Of a DNA stretch of 15,425 nucleotides, positions 1 through 6,134 are shown one piece after another; positions within the stretch are counted from its first letter, which is position 1; the number at the start of each line of letters is the position of its first letter. Location of the stretch: positions 1 through 15,425 of the forward strand of contig JBFJWU010000037.1 in assembly GCA_041623475.1 (NCBI GenBank), written 5' to 3'. Both the position numbers and the translations under genes were made by a program. The notes beneath the pieces are model-generated. The model was not told the DNA's origin, did not search any database, and saw only the letters and a program-made list of their open reading frames with translations. The stretch is from JBFJWU01 sp041623475 [NCBI: bacterium] (GTDB taxonomy: Bacteria > J088).

Positions 1-1301
1 ACATCCATCCAGTCAGCGCCCTTGCGCCTCATTTCCTTGAGGCAGGACATGATGTACTGCACTTGCGCCTCAATGATGAAGACGACTGAGCTGTGTCCTA
101 ATCCGGTATTGGCCCCCACGATGGTAAAGAAATTGGGAAAGCCGGGGATCGTCGTGCCCAGGTACGATTCTGGCCCGTCGGCCCAGACGTCTTTCAGGTT
201 ATGTCCGTTGCGGCCGATGACATCGAACTGCAGGATGTCCTCGGATGCCTTGAAACCGGTGCACATGATGACGGCATCGACAGGCCGCCGCTTGCCGTCA
301 TCGCCAACGATTCCGGTTTTTGTAAATTTACGGATGCCAGTGTCCAGGACCTGAACGTTGTCGCGGCAGAGCGCTGGATAATAATCATTGGAAATCAGTA
401 CCCGCTTGCAACCGATGGTGTAGTCGGGAGTTACCTGGGCTCTTAATTGCGGATCGGGGACGGCGTCTTCCAGATACCGAAGTGCCAGGTTACGAAACAG
501 TTTCATCAGCCTGGGATCGACGACAAATCCGACTGCGCGGGCTTCGTTCAGCCAGTAGATCAGATTGCGAAACATCCGTTGGGTTACAGGGAAACGATTA
601 TAGATCGCCTGTTCCAACGGGCCGATCGTCCTGTCGCCCTTGGGCAGCACCCAGGCGGGGGTGCGCTGGTAAAGGTCCATCGACGCGACTTGTTCGGCAA
701 TAGCCGGGACGATCTGGATTGCACTGGCACCCGTTCCGATTACGGCGACGCGCTTACCATCCAGGTCGTAGTCGTGATCCCATTGGGCCGAGTGGAATAC
801 CCGCCCCGCGAACTTGTCCAATCCCTGAAAGTCGGGAATCACGACCTGATTCAATGGTCCGGTGCCGGTAATCACGATATTGGCCCGGATCCGGTCGCCG
901 TCATCCAGATCAACGGTCCAGACCGCCGTCGCCTCGTCGAACCGTGCGCCAACGACGCCGGCATTAAAACGAATATGGGGCCGAATATCGTACTTGTCAA
1001 CGCAATGCTCGATATAGTCCAGGATTTCCTGCTGCTTACCGTACATCGACGACCAGTTCGGGTTCGGCTCAAAGGAATAACTGTACAGATGTGATTGCAC
1101 GTCACACGCGGCACCGGGATAGGTGTTGTCGCGCCAGGTGCCGCCAACGCGGTCCGCGCGTTCGTAGATCGTAAATGTTTCGATTCCGGACTGTTTCAAG
1201 CGAATCGCCATTCCGATCCCGGCGAAGCCGGCCCCGACAATGGCAATTTCCGGATTCGTGGTCCGTGCCCGTCGCGTCAACGACGAAATTATCTCAAACA
1301 T
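1..1301 (-). CDS. Baeyer-Villiger-type flavin monooxygenase (3' end off window)
   Basis: Predicted FAD- and NADPH-dependent monooxygenase that inserts one oxygen atom into a ketone, giving an ester or lactone, in the cytoplasm. The ATG at 1301 has a GGAGG Shine-Dalgarno about 9 bases upstream. 433 codons are visible with no stop before the window edge; the family usually has about 490-550 residues, so roughly the last 60-110 are missing. Seen in the translation: FAD-binding VGAGFAG near residues 22-28; the BVMO-typical GGTWRDNTYPGAACD at about 53-67; the fingerprint FxGxxxHxxxW as FAGRVFHSAQWD at 164-175; and a second nucleotide-binding motif VIGTGASA at about 187-194 for NADPH. The W after the fingerprint His favours a Baeyer-Villiger enzyme over an N- or S-oxidising FMO. 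It is divergent from a LuxR/HapR-like regulator, with two palindromic boxes between them. The substrate is unknown; a related class B monooxygenase with other chemistry is the main alternative. Confidence 0.9.
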   Translation of the reverse strand, partial: MFEIISSLTRRARTTNPEIAIVGAGFAGIGMAIRLKQSGIETFTIYERADRVGGTWRDNTYPGAACDVQSHLYSYSFEPNPNWSSMYGKQQEILDYIEHCVDKYDIRPHIRFNAGVVGARFDEATAVWTVDLDDGDRIRANIVITGTGPLNQVVIPDFQGLDKFAGRVFHSAQWDHDYDLDGKRVAVIGTGASAIQIVPAIAEQVASMDLYQRTPAWVLPKGDRTIGPLEQAIYNRFPVTQRMFRNLIYWLNEARAVGFVVDPRLMKLFRNLALRYLEDAVPDPQLRAQVTPDYTIGCKRVLISNDYYPALCRDNVQVLDTGIRKFTKTGIVGDDGKRRPVDAVIMCTGFKASEDILQFDVIGRNGHNLKDVWADGPESYLGTTIPGFPNFFTIVGANTGLGHSSVVFIIEAQVQYIMSCLKEMRRKGADWMD

Positions 1302-1319
1302 ATTCTGTCCCCCTCCAGC

Positions 1320-1341
1320 CTGGTGACAAGTTTGTCACTAG
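1320..1341. promoter_or_regulatory. LuxR/HapR-like operator, box A1
   Basis: Palindrome with core TGACAAGTTTGTCA (1324-1337); the 7-base arms GTGACAA/TTGTCAC are perfect around a 2-base centre. It matches the remembered Vibrio LuxR-box core TTGATAAATTTATCAA at 11 of 16 positions. It lies in the leader of the monooxygenase transcript and supplies the proposed -35 (GTGACA) of the regulator promoter. Binding by the neighbouring regulator is inferred. Confidence 0.6.
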
Positions 1342-1352
1342 TAACGTATGCT
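1323..1352 (+). promoter_or_regulatory. Candidate promoter of first TetR regulator
   Basis: GTGACA (1323-1328) and TATGCT (1347-1352) are separated by 18 bases. Transcription would start near 1359, giving a leader of about 55 bases that contains box A2. The 9-mer CGTATGCTG around the -10 recurs in front of the second TetR regulator at 6120-6128, which supports the call. Prediction only. Confidence 0.4.
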
Positions 1353-1353
1353 G

Positions 1354-1383
1354 AGTTTAGCAGCCTGGTGATAAAATTGTCAA
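1354..1383 (-). promoter_or_regulatory. Candidate promoter of Baeyer-Villiger monooxygenase
   Basis: On the minus strand a perfect TTGACA (1383-1378, inside box A2) is followed after 18 bases by TAAACT (1359-1354). Transcription would start near 1347, giving a leader of about 45 bases that includes box A1 and the GGAGG ribosome binding site. The -10 elements of this promoter and of the opposing regulator promoter are adjacent, so the two promoters face each other and overlap. Confidence 0.45.
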
Positions 1384-1386
1384 CAA
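1365..1386. promoter_or_regulatory. LuxR/HapR-like operator, box A2
   Basis: Near-palindrome with core TGATAAAATTGTCA (1369-1382), matching the remembered Vibrio LuxR-box core at 13 of 16 positions. It lies exactly 45 bases from box A1, and both boxes sit in a direct repeat CAGCCTGGTGA (1316-1326 and 1361-1371). It covers the perfect TTGACA -35 of the monooxygenase promoter, which suggests repression, although this family can also activate. Confidence 0.6.
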
Positions 1387-1414
1387 GTTTAAAGCCTCCA
1401 GGCTCAGGAGCCCA

Positions 1415-2026
1415 ATGCCCCCCGCACCAAAATACCAGCGATTGACCCGCCAGCAGCGCAAAGCCCAGTTGACGGACTGCGCCGTCAGGGCGTTTGCCGT
1501 CCGGGGAATCGGCCGCGCCGTTCACGCCGATGTCGCCGAACTGGCCGGCGTTTCGGTCCCGACGGTGTTCAAGTATTTTCCAACCCGGGAGGACCTGCTG
1601 GAGGCGGTATTTGGCGAGGTCACCCGATTCTTCCTGGACCTGGCCAGGGATGCCTACAGTTCACAGTCCGATCCGTTGGGGGCCATGGTCGATCACGGGC
1701 GGGCATTCGTTGATGCGGTTGTCCATAATTCGGATCACGTGAAATTGTGGCTGGAATGGAGCGCGTCAATACGCGAAGGGACCTGGGACCGCTATCTGGA
1801 AACGCGGCAGCCAGTCCTGGATATGATTGCGAGCGCTGTTCGCAGCGGGTATGACAAAGGAACAATTCCGGCTGTTCTGGATCCGGATATTGTCGCTCGC
1901 GGTGTCTTTGCCGTTGCCTATGAGCTGGTGACCCTGGTCCATACGCCCGGCAAGTCGGTTGATGACGCGTACGAACTGATTGACAAAATTGCCGACGCAA
2001 TGCGAGGACGCGGAGCGTTGGCTTGA
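1415..2026 (+). CDS. LuxR/HapR-like TetR-family transcriptional regulator (module A)
   Basis: DNA-binding regulator of 203 residues, a normal TetR length. The ATG at 1415 has AGGAG 4 bases upstream. The helix-turn-helix spans about residues 37-56, with HADVAELAGVSVPTVFKYF. This resembles the Vibrio quorum-sensing master regulators LuxR, HapR and SmcR (remembered pattern GIGRGGHADIAEIAQVSV and then ATVFNYFPTRED). The ligand-domain segment KLWLEWSASIREGTW, from about residue 111, is also characteristic of that branch (KVWFEWSAS-RDE-W). A close paralogue lies at 6135-6752. It is divergent from the Baeyer-Villiger monooxygenase and is followed after 14 bases by a lipoprotein and then a luciferase-like oxidoreductase, so it probably heads an operon. 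Control of its own region through boxes A1 and A2 is inferred. No autoinducer synthase or other quorum-sensing gene is in the window, so a link to quorum sensing is not shown. Confidence 0.9.
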   Translation: MPPAPKYQRLTRQQRKAQLTDCAVRAFAVRGIGRAVHADVAELAGVSVPTVFKYFPTREDLLEAVFGEVTRFFLDLARDAYSSQSDPLGAMVDHGRAFVDAVVHNSDHVKLWLEWSASIREGTWDRYLETRQPVLDMIASAVRSGYDKGTIPAVLDPDIVARGVFAVAYELVTLVHTPGKSVDDAYELIDKIADAMRGRGALA

Positions 2027-2040
2027 ACAAAGGAATCGCG

Positions 2041-2430
2041 ATGAGGTTTTTTCCAGTCCTGCTGGCCGTTGCCATGACGAACGGTTGCACGCTGCCGCTG
2101 ATAGATTACTCGGTCCTGTCGACACAGCCGGACCCGTTGCCCGAATCCTATGAAGAGTATGAACGCGTCCATGGCGAGGACTGCGCGTGGCTGGTGTTTA
2201 TCCCATTCGGGGTTCCCAGTATGACCCGGGCCCTGGAGGATGCCCTGCAGGGAGAGGGTCGTGACTATGATGCCCTGACGGACGGGCGCGCCAAGTTTTC
2301 GTTTGTACCGTTTCCGATCTCGAAAATGTGTATGGAGATTTCCGGCAAGCCGGTCCGTAAGCCAGAGCCGGGAATGGTTTCGGGTGCGTCGGTTGCCGCT
2401 CCAACACCTGCCACAGGAGAATCGCGATGA
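2041..2430 (+). CDS. Small putative lipoprotein, unknown function
   Basis: Not recognised. From the ATG at 2041 (AGGA 6 bases upstream) it has 129 residues; a TTG at 2023 inside the end of the preceding regulator is a less likely start. The N-terminus has one basic residue, a hydrophobic stretch FFPVLLAVAM and Cys16 in the context MTNGC. This is an imperfect lipobox because -3 is Thr rather than Leu, Val or Ile, so an outer- or inner-membrane lipoprotein is likely but not certain. The mature part contains a WLVFIPFGVPSMTRALEDAL segment and two more Cys, then a Pro/Ala/Thr-rich tail. It starts 14 bases after the TetR gene and overlaps the next gene by 4 bases (ATGA), so it is cotranscribed and translationally coupled with the luciferase-like oxidoreductase. 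The function cannot be inferred beyond an envelope location. Confidence 0.75.
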   Translation: MRFFPVLLAVAMTNGCTLPLIDYSVLSTQPDPLPESYEEYERVHGEDCAWLVFIPFGVPSMTRALEDALQGEGRDYDALTDGRAKFSFVPFPISKMCMEISGKPVRKPEPGMVSGASVAAPTPATGESR

Positions 2431-3284
2431 AGATTGGCCTTGTACCCGTGAACGTCGGGGGCCCGAATGTTGCCCGCGATATGGTTGAGCTGGCCCATTA
2501 CGCCGAGGCGGCCGGGCTGGAGTCTGTCTGGACATTTGAGCACGTAATGGTGCCGATTGATTATCAGTCCAGGTATCCGTACCACCGCAGCGGCAAGATG
2601 CCGATTACAAATGATACGTGGTTTGTCGACCCGCTCATCTCGCTTGCTCACATCGCCGGCGCGACAACGACGCTGCGCCTGGGAACAGGGGTGAATATTC
2701 TGCCTCAGACCAACCCGTTGCTGTTTGCCAAGCAGGCGGCCAGCATCGATCAGCTCAGCAACGGACGGCTGTTGCTGGGGCTGGGGATCGGCTGGCTGGA
2801 AGAAGAGTTCGAAGCCATGGGGACGCCATTTGCCAGACGCGGTGCGCGTTTCCGCGACTACATCGAGGCCATTAAGAAGGTCTGGTCAGGGGACGTGGTT
2901 GAACATCACAGTGATTTCCTGGACTGGTCGGGTTTTGTCAGCCACCCGACGCCGCAACAACAGCCGCATCCGCCGCTGCTGATTGGTGGTACCAGTGATC
3001 CGGCCATGCGCCGTGTTGTTGATCTGGGGGACGGTTGGTACGCCCCCAGCAGCAATATTGGCGAGTTCAAGGACCAGTTGTCGCGGCTGAAAGCGGCCGC
3101 CGAATTGCGTGGGCGGGAGCTGGGCGGAATTGAACTGACAACGACGTGGCTGATCGGCCTGGAGCCGGACAAGATGAATGAATATGCGGACCTGGGCGTT
3201 GCCCGGCTGATTGTCCCATTGTTGTCGACAGGTGCCGATGGCTGGAAGGCTGGAATCGACCGGATTGCGCAGGCGCTGGACTGA
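2427..3284 (+). CDS. Luciferase-like (LLM-class) flavin/F420-dependent oxidoreductase
   Basis: 285 residues, usual for the single-domain TIM-barrel family of luciferase-like monooxygenases and F420-dependent oxidoreductases. The start MKIGLVPVNVGG, the FEHV segment around residues 37-40, LRLGTGVNILPQTNP near 83-97 and LSNGRLLLGLGIGWLEEEFEA near 110-130 are the family landmarks; the last includes the glycine-rich part of the cofactor site. The ATG at 2427 has AGGAG upstream and overlaps the lipoprotein stop by 4 bases. The 12 bases GAATCGCGATGA at this start are identical to those at the lipoprotein start. It would use reduced FMN or F420 to oxidise or reduce an unknown substrate in the cytoplasm. 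The sequence does not decide the cofactor; most proteobacteria lack abundant F420, so FMN is possible. It is downstream of a LuxR/HapR-like regulator and probably in its operon. Confidence 0.88.
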   Translation: MKIGLVPVNVGGPNVARDMVELAHYAEAAGLESVWTFEHVMVPIDYQSRYPYHRSGKMPITNDTWFVDPLISLAHIAGATTTLRLGTGVNILPQTNPLLFAKQAASIDQLSNGRLLLGLGIGWLEEEFEAMGTPFARRGARFRDYIEAIKKVWSGDVVEHHSDFLDWSGFVSHPTPQQQPHPPLLIGGTSDPAMRRVVDLGDGWYAPSSNIGEFKDQLSRLKAAAELRGRELGGIELTTTWLIGLEPDKMNEYADLGVARLIVPLLSTGADGWKAGIDRIAQALD

Positions 3285-3386
3285 TCATTACTGCAGCCGG
3301 TCGAACGTGATCAAATGGACGAAAAGCCCCAGGCGCGCCTGATCTGAACTCGTGCCCCGCTCGCTCGGCCTGTCGGCCACGCAGGG

Positions 3387-4469
3387 TCAGGCGGGGTTGC
3401 CCTGCGGCTGGCCCATTTGGTTCAGGAACGACAGGTGAGACTTGATCGCCGCCATGACCGATGGGTATTCGTTATAGGGGACACCGAACTCCTCGGCGGT
3501 TTCCTTGACGATTCGGCTGATCGCCGGATAGTGAATGTGACAGATCTTGCTGAACAAATGATGTTCGACCTGGAAATTCAATCCACCAACATAAAAATTG
3601 ACCAGCGGATTGCGGCGGGCAAAATTTGCCGTGGTCTTCATCTGGTGTACCGCCCATTCGTCGCCGACCGTTCCGTCCGGTCCGGGTTCCGGGAATTCCG
3701 CCAGTTCAACCGTATGGGCCAACTGGAACACCAGTGACAGGGTGAATCCGAGAATCATATGAACACCGACGAACCCGGCGAGTACGTGCAACGGATGGTG
3801 CAGCAGCATCGGCACCACCAGAGCATAGGTGAAATAAAATGCTTTGCCGCCCCAAAAGACGACCTTGTCGCGAGTCTTCGGTTTCGGAAACTCGTAGTCA
3901 CCGATTTTGCCGCCAAAGTACTCGCTGAAGTCGCTGTAAAACACCCAGTACAGGCTTAACAGTGAATAGAGTGGCAGGGCGTACCACGCCTGGTAACGGT
4001 GCCAGGGTTTGCGGTCCTGGACCGGACTCAGCCGCAACATCGGCGCGGCGTGGATGTCATCGTCCAGGTCATCAATATTTGTATATGTGTGGTGCAGTAC
4101 ATTGTGCTTGTGGTTCCACAGCCACTGGCTGCCACCGATCATGTCCAGCATGTATCCCATGACGTTGTTGACCCGCGGATTCGACGAGTAGCCGCCGTGT
4201 CCACCGTCGTGCATCACGCAAAAACCGATCATAATGTGTCCCTGGGCCAGCAGGAAACCCCACAGCAGGGCCGCTTGCAAGCTCGAACTGAAAAACACAA
4301 GCATCACATAGGAGACGACGCTCAGGGACACGATGAATGCGGTTTTCAGGTACATCTGTGGCAGGTCACGTTCGGTCTGGCCCTGGCCGGCGATGTAGTC
4401 GCGCACCCGGGTACGAACCGTTTTGTGAAACGATCCCCGTACAGGGAATTGAATAGACGGACTGCTCAT
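3387..4469 (-). CDS. Membrane fatty-acid desaturase (acyl-lipid/acyl-CoA type)
   Basis: Integral membrane di-iron desaturase of 360 residues that introduces a double bond into a fatty acyl chain. The three histidine boxes of the family are all present: HDGGH at 87-91, HNVLHH at 122-127 and QVEHH at 300-304. Hydrophobic segments lie at about 43-62, 65-85, 163-178 and 213-250, on either side of the metal-binding boxes. QVEHH in place of HxxHH marks the group that includes linoleoyl-CoA/delta-6-like desaturases, but regiospecificity cannot be assigned from this. There is no cytochrome b5 domain at either end, so electrons would come from a separate donor. The ATG at 4469 has only a weak GGTGAAG upstream. 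It lies 113 bases downstream of the flavin monooxygenase on the same strand and may share its transcript. Confidence 0.92.
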   Translation of the reverse strand: MSSPSIQFPVRGSFHKTVRTRVRDYIAGQGQTERDLPQMYLKTAFIVSLSVVSYVMLVFFSSSLQAALLWGFLLAQGHIMIGFCVMHDGGHGGYSSNPRVNNVMGYMLDMIGGSQWLWNHKHNVLHHTYTNIDDLDDDIHAAPMLRLSPVQDRKPWHRYQAWYALPLYSLLSLYWVFYSDFSEYFGGKIGDYEFPKPKTRDKVVFWGGKAFYFTYALVVPMLLHHPLHVLAGFVGVHMILGFTLSLVFQLAHTVELAEFPEPGPDGTVGDEWAVHQMKTTANFARRNPLVNFYVGGLNFQVEHHLFSKICHIHYPAISRIVKETAEEFGVPYNEYPSVMAAIKSHLSFLNQMGQPQGNPA

Positions 4470-4582
4470 TTGATTGACTTCACCAGATCCTGATTATTGG
4501 TTGGTTGGCGGACGACTGGGCCTGAAATCATGATAGGGCAGACACCGCAGGAAATCCAGTTGGACAACGCGGATTTTCCGGT
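4470..4582. other. Intergenic gap between monooxygenase and desaturase
   Basis: 113 bases without a gene. No convincing terminator hairpin and no clear -35/-10 pair were found on the minus strand. The desaturase may be read through from the monooxygenase promoter or have its own weak promoter. Confidence 0.4.
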
Positions 4583-6055
4583 TCAGGTCGCAGGGCCGGT
4601 TGGATCAGCCGACATCGACCCGCCGCCAGCAGGAGGCAAGCCAACTGGCAATTGTGGCATGTTGCCGGCAGCGCGCGCGCGCTTTTTGCCGGCGGACCAC
4701 GCCTGGCGAAGGAAATAGGTGTATTCAGGACAGTCGATCTGGATTGTGTAGCTGGGTGAGTTGACGTACAGGTCTTTCATCATCTGGTCATACTTGATCA
4801 TTTCCTGCCGCATCTGTTCGGGGGCGGGCAGGTGGAACTGACCCGTCAGAAAGCTGGCCATCACATGGGACTGCAGTTCAGCGATTGGCATCATGGCACA
4901 CAGCGGTTGCACCAGGGCGAGGAACATCAAACCCGGATGTTCCGGGTCCCAGATCCGTTGCCACAGGGGAATACTGTTATTCGGCGCGGCAATAAACGAT
5001 TCGTCGAAAAATGGGAACGTAATGTTGTAACCGGTGCACCAGATAATGGCATCGACATCTTCGACGGTGCCGTCTGCAAACTCGACCTGTCGGCCTTTCA
5101 GCATTTTGACGTTGGGCTTGGGTGTGATGTCGCCGTGGATCAGGCGCGTATGGATTTCCTGCGAAATAGTCGGGTGCCGTTCGTGGGGTTGGCATTCCGG
5201 GTCCTTCAAACCGACCCGGGACGGACTTCCCACCGACATTTTCAGGATGGTTCTGGCCAGCGCGTCCGAGAATTTCAGCCGCAGGCTCCGGGGAATAAAC
5301 TTGCGCCGAAAATGTTCCCAGATAGTCGGTTCGGCCATCGGGTGCCGCAAAAAAGCATCCTGGGGCGTATTTCCAAGCAGTTTGGGCAGGATCCAGACAC
5401 CTGACCGCTGCGACAGGAAGACCTTTTTTGCGCCCTGACCATAGTGGGCCAGTTCACACGCAATATCCATCGCGGAATTGCCCATACCGACGACGACAAC
5501 ATTCTTGTCCTTCAGGTCATGGGGATCCTGGGTATCAACGTAATGGTGGCTGTGGATCTGGATTCCATCAAATTCCCCGGGATAATCCGGAATCCTGGGG
5601 TCCCAGTGATGGCCGTTGGCGACAACAACAGCATCGTAGTGGCGGGTTTCCCGGGTGCCATCGCCTGTTTCCAGTTCGACCAGCCATGATTCGTCGTTTT
5701 GTTTCTCGACACGCGCGACCCGTGTCCTGAACGTAATGTTCCTGCGCACATCAAAATGGTCGGCGTAGGATTCAAAGTACTCAAGGATGTGTGTGTGGCT
5801 GGGGTATTCGGGTACGTTGTCGGCGAACGGGAAGTCAGACAGGACCATCAGCGGTTTGCCGGTATTGATATGCAGGGACCGGTAGCAGGTCGAAGCCCCG
5901 TTGTCGTTCTTGAATCGCCATAACCCGCCAATTCCGCTGCCCATCTCGAAGCAATCGTAGGGCAGTCCGTACTGTTTCATCACCTTTGCACAGATGACGC
6001 CACTGGTACCGGCACCAATGATGCAGGTTTTGGGCAGTTGATTGTCGCTGGTCAC
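4583..6055 (-). CDS. Class B flavin-containing monooxygenase
   Basis: 490 residues, full length for the family. It is predicted to use NADPH, FAD and O2 to oxygenate a soft nucleophile (N or S) or a ketone in the cytoplasm. Seen: FAD motif IIGAGTSG at 12-19; the FMO fingerprint FDGIQIHSHHY at 162-172, which matches FxGxxxHxxxY; NADPH motif VVGMGNSA at 188-195; and CTGYNITFPFF in the C-terminal half (ATGY-like motif). The Y ending the fingerprint favours an FMO over a Baeyer-Villiger enzyme. The start is GTG at 6055, with AGGAG 6 bases upstream. The C-terminal tail is basic, then rich in Pro and Gly (KKRARAAG), and is coded by a (GC)6 run. It is divergent from the second LuxR/HapR-like regulator across one shared palindromic operator, and a desaturase follows. 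The substrate is unknown. Confidence 0.9.
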   Translation of the reverse strand: MTSDNQLPKTCIIGAGTSGVICAKVMKQYGLPYDCFEMGSGIGGLWRFKNDNGASTCYRSLHINTGKPLMVLSDFPFADNVPEYPSHTHILEYFESYADHFDVRRNITFRTRVARVEKQNDESWLVELETGDGTRETRHYDAVVVANGHHWDPRIPDYPGEFDGIQIHSHHYVDTQDPHDLKDKNVVVVGMGNSAMDIACELAHYGQGAKKVFLSQRSGVWILPKLLGNTPQDAFLRHPMAEPTIWEHFRRKFIPRSLRLKFSDALARTILKMSVGSPSRVGLKDPECQPHERHPTISQEIHTRLIHGDITPKPNVKMLKGRQVEFADGTVEDVDAIIWCTGYNITFPFFDESFIAAPNNSIPLWQRIWDPEHPGLMFLALVQPLCAMMPIAELQSHVMASFLTGQFHLPAPEQMRQEMIKYDQMMKDLYVNSPSYTIQIDCPEYTYFLRQAWSAGKKRARAAGNMPQLPVGLPPAGGGSMSADPTGPAT

Positions 6056-6085
6056 AGAGGACTCCTGGTCGATACTCCCGGACTC

Positions 6086-6114
6086 AGGCTAGCCCTTATT
6101 GATAATAATGTCAA
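6086..6114 (-). promoter_or_regulatory. Candidate promoter of class B flavin monooxygenase
   Basis: Minus strand: a perfect TTGACA (6114-6109) is followed after 17 bases by TAGCCT (6091-6086). Transcription would start near 6079, about 24 bases before the GTG start and just ahead of its AGGAG. The -35 is one arm of the palindrome at 6096-6117. The -10 is weak (3 of 6), so the promoter may need activation. Confidence 0.5.
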
Positions 6115-6117
6115 TAG
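6096..6117. promoter_or_regulatory. LuxR/HapR-like operator, box B
   Basis: Core TGATAATAATGTCA (6100-6113) inside a longer inverted repeat GCCC-TTATTGA / TCAATA-GGGC (6092-6120). It matches the remembered 22-base Vibrio LuxR/SmcR box at 17 positions, including the whole outer TTATTGATAA half-site. It is the only such box between the monooxygenase and the second regulator. Its two arms are the -35 hexamers of both divergent promoters (TTGATA forward, TTGACA reverse). Confidence 0.7.
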
Positions 6118-6127
6118 GGCGTATGCT
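6099..6127 (+). promoter_or_regulatory. Candidate promoter of second TetR regulator
   Basis: TTGATA (6099-6104) and TATGCT (6122-6127) are separated by 17 bases. Transcription would start at about 6133-6135, on or next to the ATG at 6135, so the message may be leaderless. The 9-mer CGTATGCTG at 6120-6128 is shared with the first regulator's promoter. Confidence 0.45.
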
Positions 6128-6134
6128 GGTTTCC

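Noticed and set aside
447-1094. Plus-strand open frame of 215 codons
   Set aside because: It is antisense to the Baeyer-Villiger monooxygenase, whose translation has all family motifs in order. The plus-strand product has no recognisable domain and no ribosome binding site.
1981-1994. TGACAAAATTGCCG, a partial match to the LuxR/HapR-like box
   Set aside because: It lies inside the regulator coding region (LIDKIADA), has a broken right arm and is not near a promoter.
2427-3284. Bacterial luciferase LuxA/LuxB
   Set aside because: Length and landmarks fit the short F420/FMN oxidoreductase subgroup. There is no second subunit, fatty-acid reductase genes or flavin reductase nearby.
3330-3341. 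CAGGCGCGCCTG palindrome between the oxidoreductase and the desaturase
   Set aside because: A perfect palindrome but without loop or T-run, so it is not a terminator. In GC-rich DNA it is unremarkable.
3356-3396. CCCCGC ... GCGGGG pairing as a terminator
   Set aside because: The 29-base middle and lack of a T-run on either strand make it a weak candidate.
4832-5404. Plus-strand open frame of 190 codons
   Set aside because: Antisense shadow of the class B flavin monooxygenase; no domain and no start signal.
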